Assembly (NCBI GenBank): GCA_964402055.1
Contig: CAYOAV010000008.1
Coordinates: forward strand, 1 to 48,057
From: UMGS363 sp964402055
GTDB lineage: Bacteria; Bacillota; Clostridia; Oscillospirales; Ruminococcaceae
DNA length: 48,057 bases
Reading direction: 5' to 3'
The notes under the pieces were generated by a model. It was not told the origin of the DNA. It ran no database searches and saw only the letters and a list, made by a program, of their open reading frames with translations. Positions 1 through 6,790 of the stretch are shown piece after piece. Numbering within the stretch: position 1 is the first letter of the stretch; each line of letters starts with the position of its first letter. Both the position numbers and the translations under genes were made by a program.

Positions 1-78
1 GCTATTGCAAGTGCTAGTACTACCGCTAAGACGGTTACGGATACTTCTGTTGATATTGCTCCCCCAATTAACTCCTGA
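1..78 (+). CDS. possible 3' end of a truncated CDS
   Basis: Frame 1 is open from the first base of the window to a TGA at 76-78 and would encode about 25 residues rich in Ala, Ser, Thr and Val, ending in PPINS. The last 18 bases lie inside the palindromic element that starts near 61, so the element may supply the stop codon. It is too short to identify and may be chance. Confidence 0.25.
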   Translation, partial: AIASASTTAKTVTDTSVDIAPPINS

Positions 79-206
79 ATTTTCTGCTTGCCCCACAACC
101 GAAGTCCGTCGTCAGAAAACCTTGAAATATCCGCATATTTCAAGGTTTTCTTCCTAGGCTTTCGGTTGTGGTTCTTCACCAAAATTTTCACGATTTAATT
201 GGTGGA
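61..206. repeat. long imperfect palindromic element, copy 1
   Basis: The two halves are inverted copies: CCAATTAA near 64-72 faces TTAATTGG at 195-202, CCACAACCGAA at 92-103 faces TTCGGTTGTGG at 161-171, and a perfect inner hairpin (GAAAACCTTGAAATAT at 115-130 with its reverse complement at 135-150) forms the tip. Between the outer and inner stems sits an asymmetric unpaired pair of sequences, CGTCGTCA (107-114) on the left and TTCCTAG (151-157) on the right. The same pair occurs at the same structural position in the element at 9589-9748 although the stems differ. There is no open reading frame and no T-tract after it, so it does not look like a simple terminator. Confidence 0.75.
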
Positions 207-231
207 ACAAAATAATAAGTAGGCTGATTCT

Positions 232-300
232 ATGTGTAATTTAAGTCAGAGAATATATAACTTAGGCAAGATTTTATTAAAAAATGTTCCCGCTACTTGA
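232..300 (+). pseudogene. possible short gene remnant (starts MCNLSQ)
   Basis: An ATG at 232 opens 22 codons that begin MCNLSQRIYN and end at a TGA overlapping the -35 box of the next promoter. The MCNLSQ opening recalls a common segment of Rpn/PD-(D/E)XK-type nuclease-family proteins in gut Clostridia, but that link is from memory and weak. No convincing Shine-Dalgarno is seen. It could be a decayed remnant or chance. Confidence 0.2.
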
Positions 301-325
301 CAAACTATGAATTATGTGTTATACT
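297..325 (+). promoter_or_regulatory. sigma-A promoter of the leader/ABC operon
   Basis: TTGACA at 297-302 and TATACT at 320-325 are separated by exactly 17 bp, a perfect -35 and a five-of-six -10. Transcription would begin near 332, just ahead of the leader-peptide Shine-Dalgarno. Such a strong promoter followed by an intrinsic terminator implies control by attenuation and not by initiation. Confidence 0.85.
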
Positions 326-344
326 TGCTTCATTAATTTGTAAG

Positions 345-454
345 AAAGGGGGGCAGGCAAATGTTCAAGCGTTTATTTCATAAAACAGAAATGCAACTTT
401 GTCTGCCCGTCTGAGAGCGTTCTTTTACGGCTATTAAGCGTACATTTCTGTTTT
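345..454 (+). promoter_or_regulatory. attenuator leader with alternative pairings
   Basis: Two competing structures can be read. Hairpin 1 pairs 351-361 with 398-408 (11 bp, one G-U) and closes over the end of the Shine-Dalgarno region and the first base of the leader ATG. The second pairing is a perfect 12-bp match of AAAACAGAAATG (382-393) with CATTTCTGTTTT (443-454). It takes up the terminator loop and the top of its 5' arm, so it should act as antiterminator. Translation or ribosome stalling on the leader ORF would decide between them. The pairings are seen directly; the switching logic and the inducer are inferred. Confidence 0.7.
361..414 (+). CDS. 17-residue leader peptide
   Basis: The ORF encodes MFKRLFHKTEMQLCLPV and is preceded by a very strong Shine-Dalgarno (AAAGGGGGG, 345-353) seven bases before the ATG, placed just downstream of the consensus promoter. 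It is too short for a stand-alone protein and ends 22 bases before an intrinsic terminator. Codons 8-11 lie in the segment (382-393) that is perfectly complementary to the terminator loop, so ribosome position on this ORF can affect RNA folding. This is the layout of leader peptides upstream of Gram-positive resistance genes such as erm, cat and tet(M). The peptide itself is not one I recognise. Confidence 0.75.
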   Translation: MFKRLFHKTEMQLCLPV

Positions 455-475
455 GGAAGTGTACGCTTTTTATTA
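436..475 (+). terminator. intrinsic terminator in the leader
   Basis: AAGCGTACA (436-444) pairs perfectly with TGTACGCTT (460-468) around a 15-base loop and is followed by a T-rich run. It lies between the leader peptide and the first ABC gene, so it should block the operon unless antitermination occurs. Confidence 0.85.
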
Positions 476-515
476 TTCCCTGATTTTTCAGGAAAAACGG
501 AAAGGAATGAAATTA

Positions 516-2153
516 ATGAAAGAGAAAAAGTATTCGGCTTTTGACAATGTGAAGTATATGCTGAAAATACTCTGGCAGGGGAGCAAGGGATTTGTCAGCT
601 ATACTTTTTTCAAGCTTTTTGCAGAAAATGTATTTTGGACGTTTTTTTCGGTATATCTTACGCAATGGATATACGAGGCGATCGAAAAGCAGACTCCCTT
701 TGCGGCATTGGCGGCATTTGTCGGGGTAATGTGCCTTGGTCACATCTGTATTCACGTTATCAGTGCAATACATCAGCTTTGTGAGAAACAATTCCTGCCG
801 AAGATGTATCAGGATTTTTACAAGCGTGTTATAAACAAATCCGTAGCTATGGATTATGCGGAATTTGAACGTCCTGATTTTTATGACAAATACACCCGTG
901 CATTGAATGAATGCCAGTGGCGTGGAAATATAATATTATACAATTCTGCACGTCTTGTTTCGGGGATAGCTTCGGCGGTGGTAGCTATGATAATCATAGC
1001 AAGGGTTGATCCGTATCTGATGCTGTTCGTTCTTCCGACGCTTGCAATATCTTTGATCCTTGGTAAAAAGGAAAGCGAGCTTTATTATTCGCTTGATATT
1101 TCAAATACCCGTGACGGGCGAACAGGCGGTTATGTAAAGCGTGTTTTTTATGAGAAGAAATACGCAGGTGAGCTTCGTCTTTTCGGCATTGGNNNNNNNN
1201 NNNNNNNNNNNNNNNNNNNNNNNNNNNNNNNNNNNNNNNNNNNNNNNNNNNNNNNNNNNNNNNNNNNNNNNNNNNNNNNNNNNNNNNNNNNNAAGGAAAG
1301 TGCATTTGTAACAAATCTCCGTGAGTTCCTTTCTTATACTCCGAAAAATGATGAGCGTGAGCTTATTACAGCAGAAAAGCTCGATGATATTGAAATAAAG
1401 AATATGAGCTTTACCTATGAGGGTGCGGATAAGCCAACGCTTCATAACGTCAGCCTTACAGTACATAAGGGTGAAAAAATTGCAATAGTCGGTCATAACG
1501 GTGCAGGAAAAACCACTCTTGTAAAGCTGATAATGGGGTTATATGAGCCGACAGAGGGCGAAATTGACATCAGCGGAAGAAAAACCACCGAATATGAGCC
1601 GAAATCCTTTCACAATCGCTTCGGAACGGTTTTTCAGGATCTTCAGGTATTTGCTCTGCCTCTTTCACATAATGTTCTTATGCACAAGCCGAAAAATGAC
1701 GATGAACGCAGGCTTTGTGAGGACGCTTTGCGCAAGGCACAGTTCGGCGACAAGCTTGACAGCCTTGAAAAGGGCATTGACACAATGGTGACAAAGGAAT
1801 TTGACGAAAAGGGCTTAGGTCTTTCGGGCGGCGAGGCACAGAAGATAGCCATTGCGAGGATATTCGCACGCAGACCTGACATTGTAATTCTTGATGAGCC
1901 AAGCTCTGCACTTGATCCTATTTCAGAATATAATATGTACAACAATATGCTCACGGCGACAGACGGAGAAACGGTTATTTTCATCTCGCACCGCCTTTCT
2001 GCGACACGTGACGCTGACCGCATTTATATGTTTGAAAATGGTACGGTCATCGAGCAGGGAAGCCATACCGAGCTTATGGAAAAGAACGGAAAATATGCGG
2101 AAATGTGGAAATTGCAGGCGGAAAATTATCTTGCAGAGGGGGTTAATGTATGA
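516..2153 (+). CDS. ABC exporter half-transporter, subunit 1 (interrupted by assembly gap)
   Basis: An N-terminal six-TM exporter domain is followed by an ATP-binding domain. Visible motifs are Walker A (VGHNGAGKTT), a Q-loop in TVFQDLQVFA, the signature LSGGEAQKIAIARIF, Walker B with catalytic Glu (VILDEPSSALDP) and the H-loop (FISHRLS). The ATG at 516 is chosen because AAAGG at 501-505 is correctly spaced for it; the ATG at 507 is too close and 453 has no ribosome site. The next gene overlaps the stop by four bases (ATGA), so the two are translationally coupled and probably form a heterodimer in the membrane. Comparison with subunit 2 suggests about 90 residues fall in the gap at 1193-1292, where only 100 N stand. 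Expression depends on the leader attenuator. The substrate cannot be read from the sequence; a drug or peptide exporter is likely. Confidence 0.88.
   Translation: MKEKKYSAFDNVKYMLKILWQGSKGFVSYTFFKLFAENVFWTFFSVYLTQWIYEAIEKQTPFAALAAFVGVMCLGHICIHVISAIHQLCEKQFLPKMYQDFYKRVINKSVAMDYAEFERPDFYDKYTRALNECQWRGNIILYNSARLVSGIASAVVAMIIIARVDPYLMLFVLPTLAISLILGKKESELYYSLDISNTRDGRTGGYVKRVFYEKKYAGELRLFGIXXXXXXXXXXXXXXXXXXXXXXXXXXXXXXXXXXKESAFVTNLREFLSYTPKNDERELITAEKLDDIEIKNMSFTYEGADKPTLHNVSLTVHKGEKIAIVGHNGAGKTTLVKLIMGLYEPTEGEIDISGRKTTEYEPKSFHNRFGTVFQDLQVFALPLSHNVLMHKPKNDDERRLCEDALRKAQFGDKLDSLEKGIDTMVTKEFDEKGLGLSGGEAQKIAIARIFARRPDIVILDEPSSALDPISEYNMYNNMLTATDGETVIFISHRLSATRDADRIYMFENGTVIEQGSHTELMEKNGKYAEMWKLQAENYLAEGVNV
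1193..1292. other. assembly gap (100 N), real missing sequence
   Basis: Exactly 100 N lie inside the transmembrane domain of the first ABC gene. Unlike the other two gaps there is no repeated sequence at its edges. Aligning by eye with the partner subunit, residues 229 to about 319 of the fold are missing, so the true gap is probably near 270 bp. The reading frame continues across the N block, so the true length should leave remainder 1 when divided by 3. Confidence 0.8.
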
Positions 2154-3958
2154 GCGGAAATAAAATAAGCATAAAAAGGCTTGCTTCAAATGTAGTTTAT
2201 GTGTTAAAATATGCAATGAAGCATAATAAAAAAATGGCATTGTCTTATATCGTAGGTTTATCTGTTCATTTTGGTTTGGATACGGTTATAGCGACCTTTA
2301 TGCTTATGAGAATAATCAATCAGATAACCTTATCTGCGGAAATATCGGAGATAATGACCACTATCGGGATAATCGTTTTGCTCACGATAATAAGATATGT
2401 TATATTCCGTATATGTGAGAATTACTTTGAAACAAAAATGGTAGGCTTTAACGGTGCAATTCAGCGTGAGCTTATGGAAAAGGCTAAGCTTATGGATCTT
2501 AAATTCTATGATATTCCTGAATATTATGATGATTTTATCATTGCGGCATCTCAATCCGAGCAGATGTGCATTAAGGCGATACAAAGCGTAGGCAACATTA
2601 TTGCAAGTATTATGAGCCTGCTTATTGCAGGAACTATGATACTGACGGTCGAGCCGCTAATTGTTATTTTCCCTGTAATAGGTTTTTTAGTTAATATTAT
2701 CACACGCTTTAAAATATCCAAGCTTGAATATGAATACAATCTTGAAAAACAGCGTATCGGAAGAAAGGCTGATTATTCAAAGAGAGTATTCTATCAGCCT
2801 GAATATGCCAAGGAGGTAAAGCTGACAGGCATTGAGGACGCACTTATGGAGCAATATGACGAGGCAATAGCAGAGGAACGCAAAATGGCGATGAAATATT
2901 CGCTTAAAATCATCGTTCCGACGCTTATAAACTGGATAACGGTATTCACGCTATGTCAGTTTTATGCCGTGCCTGTATTTCTTGCTTATCTTGCAATTGA
3001 AAAGAAGAGTATTCAGCTGGGCGAGGTCGCTTCTTTGAAAAATGCCACAAACGATGTTAAATCTACGTTTGATTTTATGAATTATGCGTTGGTGGATTTT
3101 CAGGAGGTAGGTCAGTATGCGGAAAAATTCAGACGCTTTATGGACGCTGAAATAAATATTGAGGGCTGCAAGGGTGATACGCCAATTCCCGAAAATGACA
3201 GCACGCTTGAACTACGCAACGTTGGATTTAAATATAAGGACGATGAAAAATATGTCCTTAAAAATATCAATATGACGATACGCAAGGGTGAAAAGCTTGC
3301 CCTTGTCGGCGAGAACGGTGCAGGAAAATCCACACTTATAAAGCTTATTATGAGGCTTTACGATGTTACCGAGGGTGAAATACTTTTCGGGGGAGTTGAT
3401 ATACGCAGGCTTGACATCAGAGAATATCGTGAAAAAATCGGAACGGTCTTTCAGGATTTTCAGATTTACGGTGCATCTCTCGGAGAGAATGTAAAAACTG
3501 CGGCTGTTGATGAAAATGAGCCTGAAAAAATCGTTGATGCACTTGGACGTGCGGATTTCAGTTCTAAACTCAAAAAGCTTGAAAACGGTATTGATACCGA
3601 GCTTACAAAGGAATTTTCAGAAAGTGGTACTATTCTTTCAGGAGGAGAGGGTCAGAAGGTGGCAATTGCAAGAATGTTTATGCGTGATATGCCGATAGCT
3701 ATTCTTGACGAGCCAAGCTCCGCACTTGATCCGATAGCTGAATACCGTCTGAACAAAAGTATGCTTGAAAATGCGGAAAATCAAGCTGTTATACTTATTT
3801 CGCACCGCTTATCCACTACAAAGGACGCTGACAGGATAATACTGCTTGAAAACGGCTCTATCGCTGAAAGCGGAACGCATAATGAGCTTCTGGAAAAATG
3901 CGGAAGCTATGCGAAAATGTGGACTGTGCAGGCTGAAAAATACGCTATGATGAGATAA
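2150..3958 (+). CDS. ABC exporter half-transporter, subunit 2
   Basis: This 602-residue protein has an exporter-type membrane domain (about 1-330; hydrophobic segments near 30-55, 70-90, 145-185 and 255-285) and an ATP-binding domain. Motifs are Walker A VGENGAGKST, Q-loop FQDFQIYG, signature LSGGEGQKVAIARMF, Walker B AILDEPSSALDP and H-loop ISHRLS. Both subunits keep the Walker B glutamate, so neither ATP site is obviously degenerate. Its ATG overlaps the stop of subunit 1 and is preceded by GAGGGGG, supporting a coupled heterodimer. It is 11 bases upstream of the rhodanese-TtcA gene. Heterodimeric exporters of this type in Gram-positives often expel antibiotics, but the substrate here is unknown. 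Confidence 0.9.
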   Translation: MSGNKISIKRLASNVVYVLKYAMKHNKKMALSYIVGLSVHFGLDTVIATFMLMRIINQITLSAEISEIMTTIGIIVLLTIIRYVIFRICENYFETKMVGFNGAIQRELMEKAKLMDLKFYDIPEYYDDFIIAASQSEQMCIKAIQSVGNIIASIMSLLIAGTMILTVEPLIVIFPVIGFLVNIITRFKISKLEYEYNLEKQRIGRKADYSKRVFYQPEYAKEVKLTGIEDALMEQYDEAIAEERKMAMKYSLKIIVPTLINWITVFTLCQFYAVPVFLAYLAIEKKSIQLGEVASLKNATNDVKSTFDFMNYALVDFQEVGQYAEKFRRFMDAEINIEGCKGDTPIPENDSTLELRNVGFKYKDDEKYVLKNINMTIRKGEKLALVGENGAGKSTLIKLIMRLYDVTEGEILFGGVDIRRLDIREYREKIGTVFQDFQIYGASLGENVKTAAVDENEPEKIVDALGRADFSSKLKKLENGIDTELTKEFSESGTILSGGEGQKVAIARMFMRDMPIAILDEPSSALDPIAEYRLNKSMLENAENQAVILISHRLSTTKDADRIILLENGSIAESGTHNELLEKCGSYAKMWTVQAEKYAMMR

Positions 3959-3969
3959 GAGGAAATAAA

Positions 3970-5115
3970 ATGTCAGAAAAAATATCTGCGGCAGAGCTTT
4001 GCTCTATGGAAAATTATGTTATAATAGATATCCGTGATGAGTATTCATATTCTTTCGGTCATATTGACGGAGCAAGGCTTTTATCGCCTAAGCTTTCAGA
4101 TGGTGAGCTTAAAAAGGAGCTTGCTTTTTTGAACGGTGAAAGGCTTATCGTCTGCGGTAACGGCGGAATTATGGGCGAGGAATTTGCCGACAGGCTCAAT
4201 ACTCTTGGTATAAACGCTGTCAATCTTGACGGTGGGTATATAGACTGGTTAAGGACAACTCTTGAAACAGGCGAATCCAAGGCAGATGACGCTGAAAGAA
4301 GCATAAGGAAAAAATTCCATAGCTGTATTCTGAGCAGGTTCACAAGGGCATTGAATGAATATCAGCTTATAAATGAGGGAGATAAAATTGCCGTTTGCAT
4401 TTCGGGCGGCAAGGATTCGATGCTTATGGCGAAGCTTTTTCAGGAGATAAAGCGTCATAACAAAATGGAGTTCGAGGTCATATTCCTGCTTATGGATCCT
4501 GGCTATAGTGAAGCTAACCGCAGAATAATTGAAAAAAATGCGGAGCTGCTCGATATTCCGCTCACGATTTTTGAAACGGATATATTTTCCTCTGTATTCA
4601 ATGTAAGGACAAATCCCTGTTATCTTTGTGCGAGAATGAGGAGAGGAAATCTTTACGCAAAGGCTAAGGAGCTTGGCTGTAATAAGATAGCATTGGGACA
4701 CCATTTTGATGATGTTATCGAAACGATACTTATGGGAATGATCTATGGCGGTCAGGTTCAGACTATGATGCCGAAGCTTCATAGTGCAAATTTCCCCGGT
4801 ATGGAGCTGATACGTCCGATGTATTTTGTCCGTGAGGAGGACGTTAAACGCTGGAGAGATTATAACGGCTTGCATTTTATTCAATGTGCGTGCAAATTTA
4901 CAGATCAGGCGGCATCTGAAAATGATAACGAGCATACATCGAAACGGCAGGAGATAAAGCAGCTTATCGCAAGGCTTGCAAAGATAAATCCGCAGATTGA
5001 GATGAATATTTTCCGCAGTGTTGAGGGAGTTAATCTTAAAACGCTTATGTCATACAAGGATTTTGACGGAGAGCTGCATCATTTTCTTGATAATTATGAG
5101 GATTTGGTTGAATAA
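3970..5115 (+). CDS. rhodanese-TtcA fusion (PP-loop tRNA thiolation-type protein)
   Basis: Residues 1-100 form a rhodanese domain (DIRDEYSYSFGHIDGA, candidate sulfur-carrying Cys62 in VCGNGG). Residues 115-381 are a TtcA-like ATP pyrophosphatase with the PP-loop SGGKDS at 145-150, a CYLC pair at 217-220, and further cysteines at 306 and 308. TtcA enzymes use ATP and a 4Fe-4S cluster held by such cysteines to thiolate cytidine 32 of tRNA. The fused rhodanese domain would be a natural sulfur donor. The gene follows the ABC exporter pair after 11 bases with its own Shine-Dalgarno (AAGAGGAA) and ends at a clear terminator, so it belongs to the attenuator-controlled operon. The family is clear; the exact substrate is inferred. 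Confidence 0.82.
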   Translation: MSEKISAAELCSMENYVIIDIRDEYSYSFGHIDGARLLSPKLSDGELKKELAFLNGERLIVCGNGGIMGEEFADRLNTLGINAVNLDGGYIDWLRTTLETGESKADDAERSIRKKFHSCILSRFTRALNEYQLINEGDKIAVCISGGKDSMLMAKLFQEIKRHNKMEFEVIFLLMDPGYSEANRRIIEKNAELLDIPLTIFETDIFSSVFNVRTNPCYLCARMRRGNLYAKAKELGCNKIALGHHFDDVIETILMGMIYGGQVQTMMPKLHSANFPGMELIRPMYFVREEDVKRWRDYNGLHFIQCACKFTDQAASENDNEHTSKRQEIKQLIARLAKINPQIEMNIFRSVEGVNLKTLMSYKDFDGELHHFLDNYEDLVE

Positions 5116-5124
5116 AGAAATCGA

Positions 5125-5166
5125 AATCCGAGGTTTTCGTTTGAGGATCTCGGATTGTTTTTTTAT
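5125..5166. terminator. intrinsic terminator between convergent genes
   Basis: AATCCGAG (5125-5132) pairs with CTCGGATT (5149-5156) and is followed by GTTTTTTT. It ends the ABC/TtcA operon on the plus strand and touches the stop codon of the convergent gene at 5163. Confidence 0.85.
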
Positions 5167-5900
5167 CTGAACGTTTTTCTTTGCTTATAGGGAGGGATGT
5201 ATTTATCTGATATTCCACGCTTATGCTTGGTATTTTTTGCGATTTCAAGCATTCTGCGGCGGTATTCCTCACGTTTTCTTGTACGTTCGGCTATTTTATC
5301 ACGGCAGTATATTATACGCTGGGCGATTCGTTCACCATCTGTATAATAATCGTGAATTTCAACCGAATGTACAATTTCGCCTCCGTTTGAATTATACCAC
5401 CAATTATCAAAATCAATGCCGTTTTCTGTGCGTTCAAAGCCTAACCATTCGGCATCCTGACAGAAATAGCGTGCTTTTCCGTTGATGATTATGCAATTTC
5501 TGTAATATTCCGTGCTTTCAACATCGTTGAGGTTGATTATCCACAGCTTTTTATAGTGGCGGAGCTTACCGTCACAGCGGACAGTTCTGTTTAGCTCGGA
5601 AATTATAAGCAGGGAATCGGATATTTCTATTGAGGTATGCTTTTTATGAGAGGATATTGAAACATCGGAGAGTATTCCGCCGATAACGCAGACAATAAAG
5701 CTATATGCGGTGCAGAAATATGTACCGAAAAAGATGGATTTGTAAATGACGCTCGGGATACCGACCTCGGAGGTCACGGAGATAATAACAATCACAAGAA
5801 GTGCGGCAATAAGGCTTAATGACGGAATATTTGCAAGAAAGATACGCCTTATGAAAATAGAATTAAGCTTTTTTTCATTTATGCGAAAGGTTTTGTTCAA
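5163..5900 (-). CDS. unrecognised membrane protein with two TM segments
   Basis: I do not recognise this 245-residue protein. From the chosen start it has hydrophobic segments at about 25-47 and 55-78, a soluble middle region rich in Trp, Tyr and Asp (WWYNSNGG), and a very basic Arg/Lys-rich tail. The start is a TTG at 5900: a perfect AAGGAGGTG lies six bases before it, while the ATG nine codons upstream has no ribosome site. It converges on the TtcA-type gene, and the next plus-strand promoter lies some 145 bases behind it. It appears to be a single-gene unit. The order of two TMs then a soluble domain suggests a cytoplasmic or surface sensor-like protein, but this is a guess. Confidence 0.7.
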   Translation of the reverse strand: MNKTFRINEKKLNSIFIRRIFLANIPSLSLIAALLVIVIISVTSEVGIPSVIYKSIFFGTYFCTAYSFIVCVIGGILSDVSISSHKKHTSIEISDSLLIISELNRTVRCDGKLRHYKKLWIINLNDVESTEYYRNCIIINGKARYFCQDAEWLGFERTENGIDFDNWWYNSNGGEIVHSVEIHDYYTDGERIAQRIIYCRDKIAERTRKREEYRRRMLEIAKNTKHKRGISDKYIPPYKQRKTFR

Positions 5901-5936
5901 ATGCCACACCTCCTTATTGTGATACATTATGATTTC

Positions 5937-5965
5937 ATTATACTATTTTTTTCATAAAAAGTACA
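5937..5965 (-). promoter_or_regulatory. probable promoter of the membrane-protein gene
   Basis: On the minus strand TATAAT (plus-strand 5937-5942) lies about 22 bases before the Shine-Dalgarno of the 5900 start. The hexamer 17 bp upstream (TGTACT, 5960-5965) is a poor -35, so confidence is moderate. Confidence 0.45.
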
Positions 5966-6044
5966 GAGAGAAAAAATGCTTTGTTATAAATAAACAAAAA
6001 ATAACTGTAAAATGTGTCGGAATTACCAACATTAAAAAAAACAG

Positions 6045-6073
6045 TTGCAAATGGAGCCGTTTTTTGTTACAAT
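6045..6073 (+). promoter_or_regulatory. sigma-A promoter of the PilZ-ParA-ComFB operon
   Basis: TTGCAA (6045-6050) and TACAAT (6068-6073) with exactly 17 bp between them. The leader from about 6080 to 6124 contains a palindrome and a purine-rich ribosome site. Confidence 0.75.
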
Positions 6074-6096
6074 GAATATGTATCGTTGTATATTAT

Positions 6097-6108
6097 TTAA
6101 ACGTTTAA
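6097..6108. promoter_or_regulatory. 12-bp perfect palindrome, possible operator
   Basis: TTAAACGTTTAA is a perfect palindrome 24 bases after the -10 box and just before the Shine-Dalgarno of the PilZ gene. A central CG in an AT-rich palindrome is common for operators of dimeric repressors such as the LacI family. The position downstream of the start of transcription suits a roadblock operator. Confidence 0.4.
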
Positions 6109-6124
6109 CCGAGGGGGGGAGATT

Positions 6125-6787
6125 ATGATAAAAAAGGATAAAATCGGCAGAGTTGTTATTTATGACAGCCAGGATAGACTGCTTCTTACTACAAAATCGG
6201 TATTCTTCCCGAAGGATTTTTTCCGCATAAAGGGACGTGACCTTGTTATGATAAAAGGCTCGGGGCTTCCGCTTATCCCGAAGGATGAGTATATCAGCGC
6301 CGTGTTTGAATATATAAACGGAATGAGAATGAAGTATAAAACCTCCGTTGATCTCTCAACCGACCAGCAGATGAATTTCCATGTCGGTGATGGAGTAGCT
6401 CTCGAGGAAAGACGTGCTTCGTTCAAGATAAACGTTGAATTTAATGCCGCTTCTTCGTTCTATATCAGGAATGAGGAGATAATCAGCTTTGAAAAGCCGC
6501 TCAATGTTCATATATGCAATATAAATCTCGGCGGAGTTTATATGAAGACGGATTTTGACTTTGAGCCTGGCGATCAGCTGCTGCTTGTATTTTTCGGCGG
6601 TGAAATGGAGCTTCTGACCGAGGTACTTCGTGTACAGAATAAAATCGGCACGAACGAGGTCGATGGCTATGGCTGTCATTTCCTGAATATAACCCAGACG
6701 CAGGAGGAACGCCTTGCAAGGTATATATTTGAATGTCAGATAGCTGAAAGAGATAAGCAAAGACAGCGGCAGGATAGGGATTTTTAA
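6125..6787 (+). CDS. PilZ-domain protein, degenerate c-di-GMP motif
   Basis: This 220-residue protein has an N-terminal beta-rich domain (about 1-90) and a C-terminal PilZ-like domain (about 93-210), the two-domain size of YcgR/MotI flagellar brakes. The c-di-GMP motifs can be located but are altered. The RxxxR box reads R97-ASF-K101 (with a second Arg at 96), and the (D/N)xSxxG box reads N132-I-N134-L-G-G137, so the usual serine is replaced. It may bind the nucleotide weakly or not at all. It is the first gene of a three-gene operon with a ParA ATPase and a ComFB-like protein, just upstream of the flagellar operon, so a role in motility control is likely but inferred. Confidence 0.7.
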   Translation: MIKKDKIGRVVIYDSQDRLLLTTKSVFFPKDFFRIKGRDLVMIKGSGLPLIPKDEYISAVFEYINGMRMKYKTSVDLSTDQQMNFHVGDGVALEERRASFKINVEFNAASSFYIRNEEIISFEKPLNVHICNINLGGVYMKTDFDFEPGDQLLLVFFGGEMELLTEVLRVQNKIGTNEVDGYGCHFLNITQTQEERLARYIFECQIAERDKQRQRQDRDF

Positions 6788-6790
6788 CAT

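Noticed and set aside
4249..4935. 228-residue ORF on the minus strand
   Set aside because: It lies wholly inside the well-supported rhodanese-TtcA gene and has no recognisable domain or ribosome site.
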